Shown here one piece after another: positions 14,765 through 15,660 of a stretch of DNA of 15,660 nucleotides; position 1 is the stretch's first letter; each line of letters begins with the position of its first letter. The DNA comes from Acidimicrobiia bacterium UBA4744 (GTDB lineage: Bacteria; Actinomycetota; Acidimicrobiia; Spongiisociales; UBA4744), in NCBI GenBank assembly GCA_002403855.1, contig DHIO01000041.1:39491-55150 (forward strand). Reading direction: 5' to 3'. The notes under the pieces were generated by a model. That model worked only from the letters and a program-made list of their open reading frames with translations, was not told the DNA's origin and ran no database searches. The position numbers and the translations under genes were made by a program.

Positions 14765-15634
14765 TCAACCAACAACCGGCTGTTCCGCCGACGCCGCCGC
14801 CCGGCCCTGCCAACCGGCAGCCGCACCGGCAATCAGGACCAGCACGACCCCCAACCAGGTGACGCCATCTCCCGTTTCCCCGAGGAAGAGGGCCGCCCAC
14901 ACTACGGCGGAGGCAGGTTCCATGTAACTCAGTACGGCGACGGTGGCGACGGGAAGGGCGGTGACGCTCCTCCAGTAGACGAAGCCGGCAATGCCGGTGA
15001 GCACAACTCCCAGGATGGTCAGCTGCCACCACCATTGACCCGCCTCCGGGAGGGCGGTCACCGCCCACGGCAGCATGAGCAGGGCAGCGACGGATGTTTC
15101 CAGGGTGGCGAGCCTGAGTGGACCGATTTGCTGGGCGATGGGTTTGCCGGCCAGCACCAGACCGGCGAAGCTGGCCGCCGCAACCAGGCCGGCCACCACA
15201 CCCTCCACGGTGGCGCCCTCCCCGGGTCTGGCCACGAGAATCACCCCCACCAGAGCTACCCCCAAGGCCGCCGCCGCACCAGCGCGGAGCGGCTCTCCCA
15301 GTACTACCGGTGCCAGGGTGGCCATACCGACCGGCGCCAGGTACACCAGCACCAGGGCGATCGCCACGGTGGTGGTGGTGAGGGAATAGAAGAAAGCCAC
15401 CCAGTGGAAAGCAAGGAGCGCGCCCAGCCCGACGACCCGCCACCAGTACGAGACAGTCAGCCGCGGCATACCCCGGCTCAGCAACACGGCCAGCAGGGGC
15501 AAAGCCCCCAGCCACAACCGCGCCGCAACCAGTTGTTGTGCAGAAAGGTCCACTGATCGCACGATCAGTGGGATCGTGCCCCAGGCGGTGGTGAGGAGCA
15601 CCAGCGAAATCATTGCGTTCGAGCGGGAGGGCAC
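14765..15634 (-). CDS. EamA/DMT-family transporter
   Basis: The 289-residue protein is almost entirely hydrophobic, with about ten membrane helices arranged as two EamA repeats (about residues 8-135 and 145-275), the drug/metabolite transporter layout. The loops LVYLAPVGMATLAPVVLGE (about 97-115) and LSYMEPASAVVWAALFLGE (about 234-252) are the paired, conserved end-of-repeat motifs of the family (P-x-x-A/G...LGE). It should export a small metabolite, such as an amino acid or its derivative; the substrate cannot be told. The start is either GTG 15634 or ATG 15613; neither has a ribosome binding site. GTG 15634 is preferred because TATTCT lies exactly 6 nt upstream, as for a leaderless gene. 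The 231 bp between this gene and dinB are non-coding, with a small CCCGG/CCGGG hairpin just after the dinB stop. Confidence 0.9.
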   Translation of the reverse strand: MPSRSNAMISLVLLTTAWGTIPLIVRSVDLSAQQLVAARLWLGALPLLAVLLSRGMPRLTVSYWWRVVGLGALLAFHWVAFFYSLTTTTVAIALVLVYLAPVGMATLAPVVLGEPLRAGAAAALGVALVGVILVARPGEGATVEGVVAGLVAAASFAGLVLAGKPIAQQIGPLRLATLETSVAALLMLPWAVTALPEAGQWWWQLTILGVVLTGIAGFVYWRSVTALPVATVAVLSYMEPASAVVWAALFLGETGDGVTWLGVVLVLIAGAAAGWQGRAAASAEQPVVG

Positions 15635-15640
15635 CGGAAG

Positions 15641-15646
15641 AGAATA
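15641..15646 (-). promoter_or_regulatory. Putative -10 element of the EamA gene (leaderless type)
   Basis: On the minus strand TATTCT (TAnnnT) lies 6 nt before the GTG at 15634, the same spacing as at dinB. It predicts a leaderless transcript, and no Shine-Dalgarno sequence is present to contradict it. The window ends 14 bp further out, so the -35 region cannot be judged. Confidence 0.45.
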
Positions 15647-15660
15647 TCGGGCGCGAGCGA

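Noticed and set aside
1..15660. A new defence, mobile or biosynthetic multi-gene system
   Set aside because: Gene orientations alternate, the families are common stand-alone enzymes, and no integrase, transposase, toxin-antitoxin pair, restriction gene, CRISPR repeat or synthase cluster is present.

Overview
The window is 15.7 kb of high-GC, densely coded DNA. GTG and ATG starts are mixed, both strands are used, and most genes are single units rather than long operons. An actinobacterial-type SOS box (TCGAAC-N4-GTTCGA), several starts that look leaderless (TAnnnT placed 6-7 nt before the start codon), and the protein families all point to an actinobacterium. My best guess is an environmental lineage such as the Acidimicrobiia, but that class assignment is inference. 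I found no rRNA, tRNA, CRISPR array, insertion sequence, phage gene or plasmid function.

Layout, left to right. An MFS exporter (17-1279, +) is followed about 10 bp later by a heavily decayed aldo/keto reductase (1289-2032, +). Its pieces can be read only by switching frame several times and across an internal deletion. A Tat-type lipoprotein with a complete metallo-beta-lactamase zinc site (2124-2903, +) runs into the 3' end of a quinone-oxidoreductase-like MDR enzyme (2868-3878, -). Divergent from that is an atypical SDR fused to a DUF2867 domain (4023-5465, +), which converges on an FAD-dependent amine-oxidase-like flavoprotein (5490-6737, -). A second, VAT-1-like MDR enzyme (6901-7926, +) and a gap of about 310 bp follow. 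Then come an octopine/nopaline-type opine dehydrogenase (8239-9432, -) and, upstream of it on the same strand, an AlkC-like HEAT-repeat DNA glycosylase (9509-10609, -). The stretch 10610-11028 holds two gene-like fragments on opposite strands. A Mut7-C PIN-type nuclease protein (11029-11769, +) converges on a Sad/GabD1-type succinate-semialdehyde dehydrogenase (11782-13146, -). A divergent promoter region then leads to dinB (13286-14533, +), which has a perfect LexA box. An EamA/DMT exporter (14765-15634, -) closes the window.

How the genes work together. They do not form one pathway. The content is mainly stand-alone NAD(P)- or FAD-dependent redox enzymes (two MDR, one SDR, one flavoprotein, one opine dehydrogenase, one ALDH), two exporters at the ends, and DNA/RNA maintenance (alkylation glycosylase, Pol IV, Mut7-C). 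The best regulatory signal is the LexA operator lying over the dinB promoter. I see no convincing new multi-gene system. The most informative oddities are the shattered aldo/keto reductase, the SOS-controlled and apparently leaderless dinB, the orphan opine dehydrogenase, and the fragments upstream of the AlkC-like gene.
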